Source: Chloroflexota bacterium
GTDB taxonomy: Bacteria > Chloroflexota > Anaerolineae > JAADDB01
Reading direction: 5' to 3'
Assembly: GCA_013154135.1 (NCBI GenBank)
Contig: JAADDB010000248.1
Span: 1-6,782 of the forward strand
Length of the DNA: 6,782 nt
Below the pieces are notes generated by a model. It had not been told where the DNA came from. It worked only from the letters and a program-made list of their open reading frames with translations, and searched no databases. Both the position numbers and the translations under genes were made by a program. Positions 6,334 through 6,782 of this stretch are shown piece after piece. Within the stretch, counting starts at the first letter, position 1; each line of letters starts with the position of its first letter.

Positions 6334-6340
6334 CCTCCTT
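6334..6340 (-). promoter_or_regulatory. strong ribosome-binding site deciding the hutI start
   Basis: On the minus strand this reads AAGGAGG, a full anti-16S match. It touches ATG 6333 with no spacer and lies nine bases before ATG 6324, which supports the downstream start. The site sits in the short gap after the preceding minus-strand gene, so hutI may be co-transcribed with it. Confidence 0.75.
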
Positions 6341-6356
6341 TTCGCGGATGTTTCCC

Positions 6357-6782
6357 TTAGTGGACTTTACGCCAGTTCACGTAGTGGCAGCGCATGTTTT
6401 CGTAGCCGCTGTTGGGCAGTCGATGCGCGATCTCCACCCGAGGGCTCAGGGGATTGCCTCCTTCATCCACAACCCAGACGTAAATGCGGCGGGCCCCGCC
6501 GGTGATGACGAACTCATATCGCCCGGCCTCTTCGCCGTTGGATTTGGTGACCCGGGTGTCCCCATTGCCGTACTCATCCTCCATGCGCACGGTCACACCG
6601 GGCAGGGGATGACCTTCCGCGTCCTTCACCACGCCGATGATGTACTCCCCGGGGCACTTGTTGTCGTGGGTCACCCGGCCGTCCAGCACATAGGGGAAGG
6701 GCGGGATGGGCGTGGGGGTAGGGCCCGGGGTCGGGGTGTTGATGGGTTTGGGCGTGGGCGGCGGCGGGGGCAACGTGGGAGT
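6357..6782 (-). CDS. secreted protein with Pro/Thr linker and carboxypeptidase-regulatory-like domain (C-terminal part)
   Basis: Only the last 141 residues are in the window; the frame stays open to the edge, reading Thr-Pro-Thr-Leu there, so the gene starts outside. Visible first is a Pro/Thr-rich linker of about 27 residues (PPPPPTPKPINTPTPGPTPTP), typical of stretches joining an extracellular catalytic or binding domain to a small terminal module. Then comes a beta-sandwich-like domain with GVVKDAEGHPLPGVTVRMED, the signature of carboxypeptidase-regulatory-like (CarboxypepD_reg/Cna-B-like) domains, and a later GNPLSPRVEI strand. Two Cys, one at NKCPG near the domain start and one at MRCHY close to the end, could form a disulfide, consistent with export. 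The signal peptide and main domain, and so the function, are not visible. It ends 32 bases before the preferred hutI start on the same strand. Confidence 0.75.
   Translation of the reverse strand, partial: TPTLPPPPPTPKPINTPTPGPTPTPIPPFPYVLDGRVTHDNKCPGEYIIGVVKDAEGHPLPGVTVRMEDEYGNGDTRVTKSNGEEAGRYEFVITGGARRIYVWVVDEGGNPLSPRVEIAHRLPNSGYENMRCHYVNWRKVH

Overview
The window is GC-rich bacterial chromosome with two gene blocks that converge on a short repeat-bearing gap. The best guess at the source is a Chloroflexota bacterium (Anaerolineae-like or a relative). This is an inference from three things: upper mevalonate-pathway genes with an archaeal-type HMG-CoA synthase and thiolase, a Pro/Thr-linker secreted protein ending in a carboxypeptidase-regulatory-like domain, and ACGATT heptads plus GTAGGGGCGGG palindromes between genes. 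No 16S rRNA or marker gene is present to confirm it.

Plus strand, 1-3750: a leader with a terminator-like hairpin (62-96) is followed by class II HMG-CoA reductase (mvaA, 111-1391), HMG-CoA synthase (mvaS, 1418-2476) and an SCP-x/archaeal-type thiolase homologue (2584-3750). The order is the reverse of the pathway, in which acetyl-CoA goes to acetoacetyl-CoA, then HMG-CoA, then mevalonate. The reductase and synthase keep their catalytic residues. The thiolase does not: Asp stands where the nucleophilic Cys is expected, and Asn stands where the His of the GHP motif is expected. The DUF35 (Zn-ribbon/OB-fold) protein that often completes the synthase-thiolase complex is absent downstream. Both junctions in this operon carry an ACGATT(A/G) heptad repeat, two units after mvaA and three after mvaS. 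Next to each repeat the 3' end of the preceding gene switches to AGG arginine codons that it uses nowhere else.

Convergent gap, 3751-3937 (187 bases): no gene is seen. It holds one 29-base near-perfect palindrome flanked by two identical 14-base palindromes.

Minus strand, 6782 to 3938: the C-terminal part of a secreted Pro/Thr-linker protein that runs off the window, then imidazolonepropionase (hutI, histidine degradation), then a FemAB/FemX-like aminoacyl transferase. The last two overlap by ATGA and are probably translationally coupled. No other hut gene is in the window.

Most of the window is recognisable metabolism. The parts most worth a second look are the thiolase homologue without its usual catalytic residues, the hairpin ending three bases before the mvaA ribosome-binding site, and the repeats with a linked codon shift.
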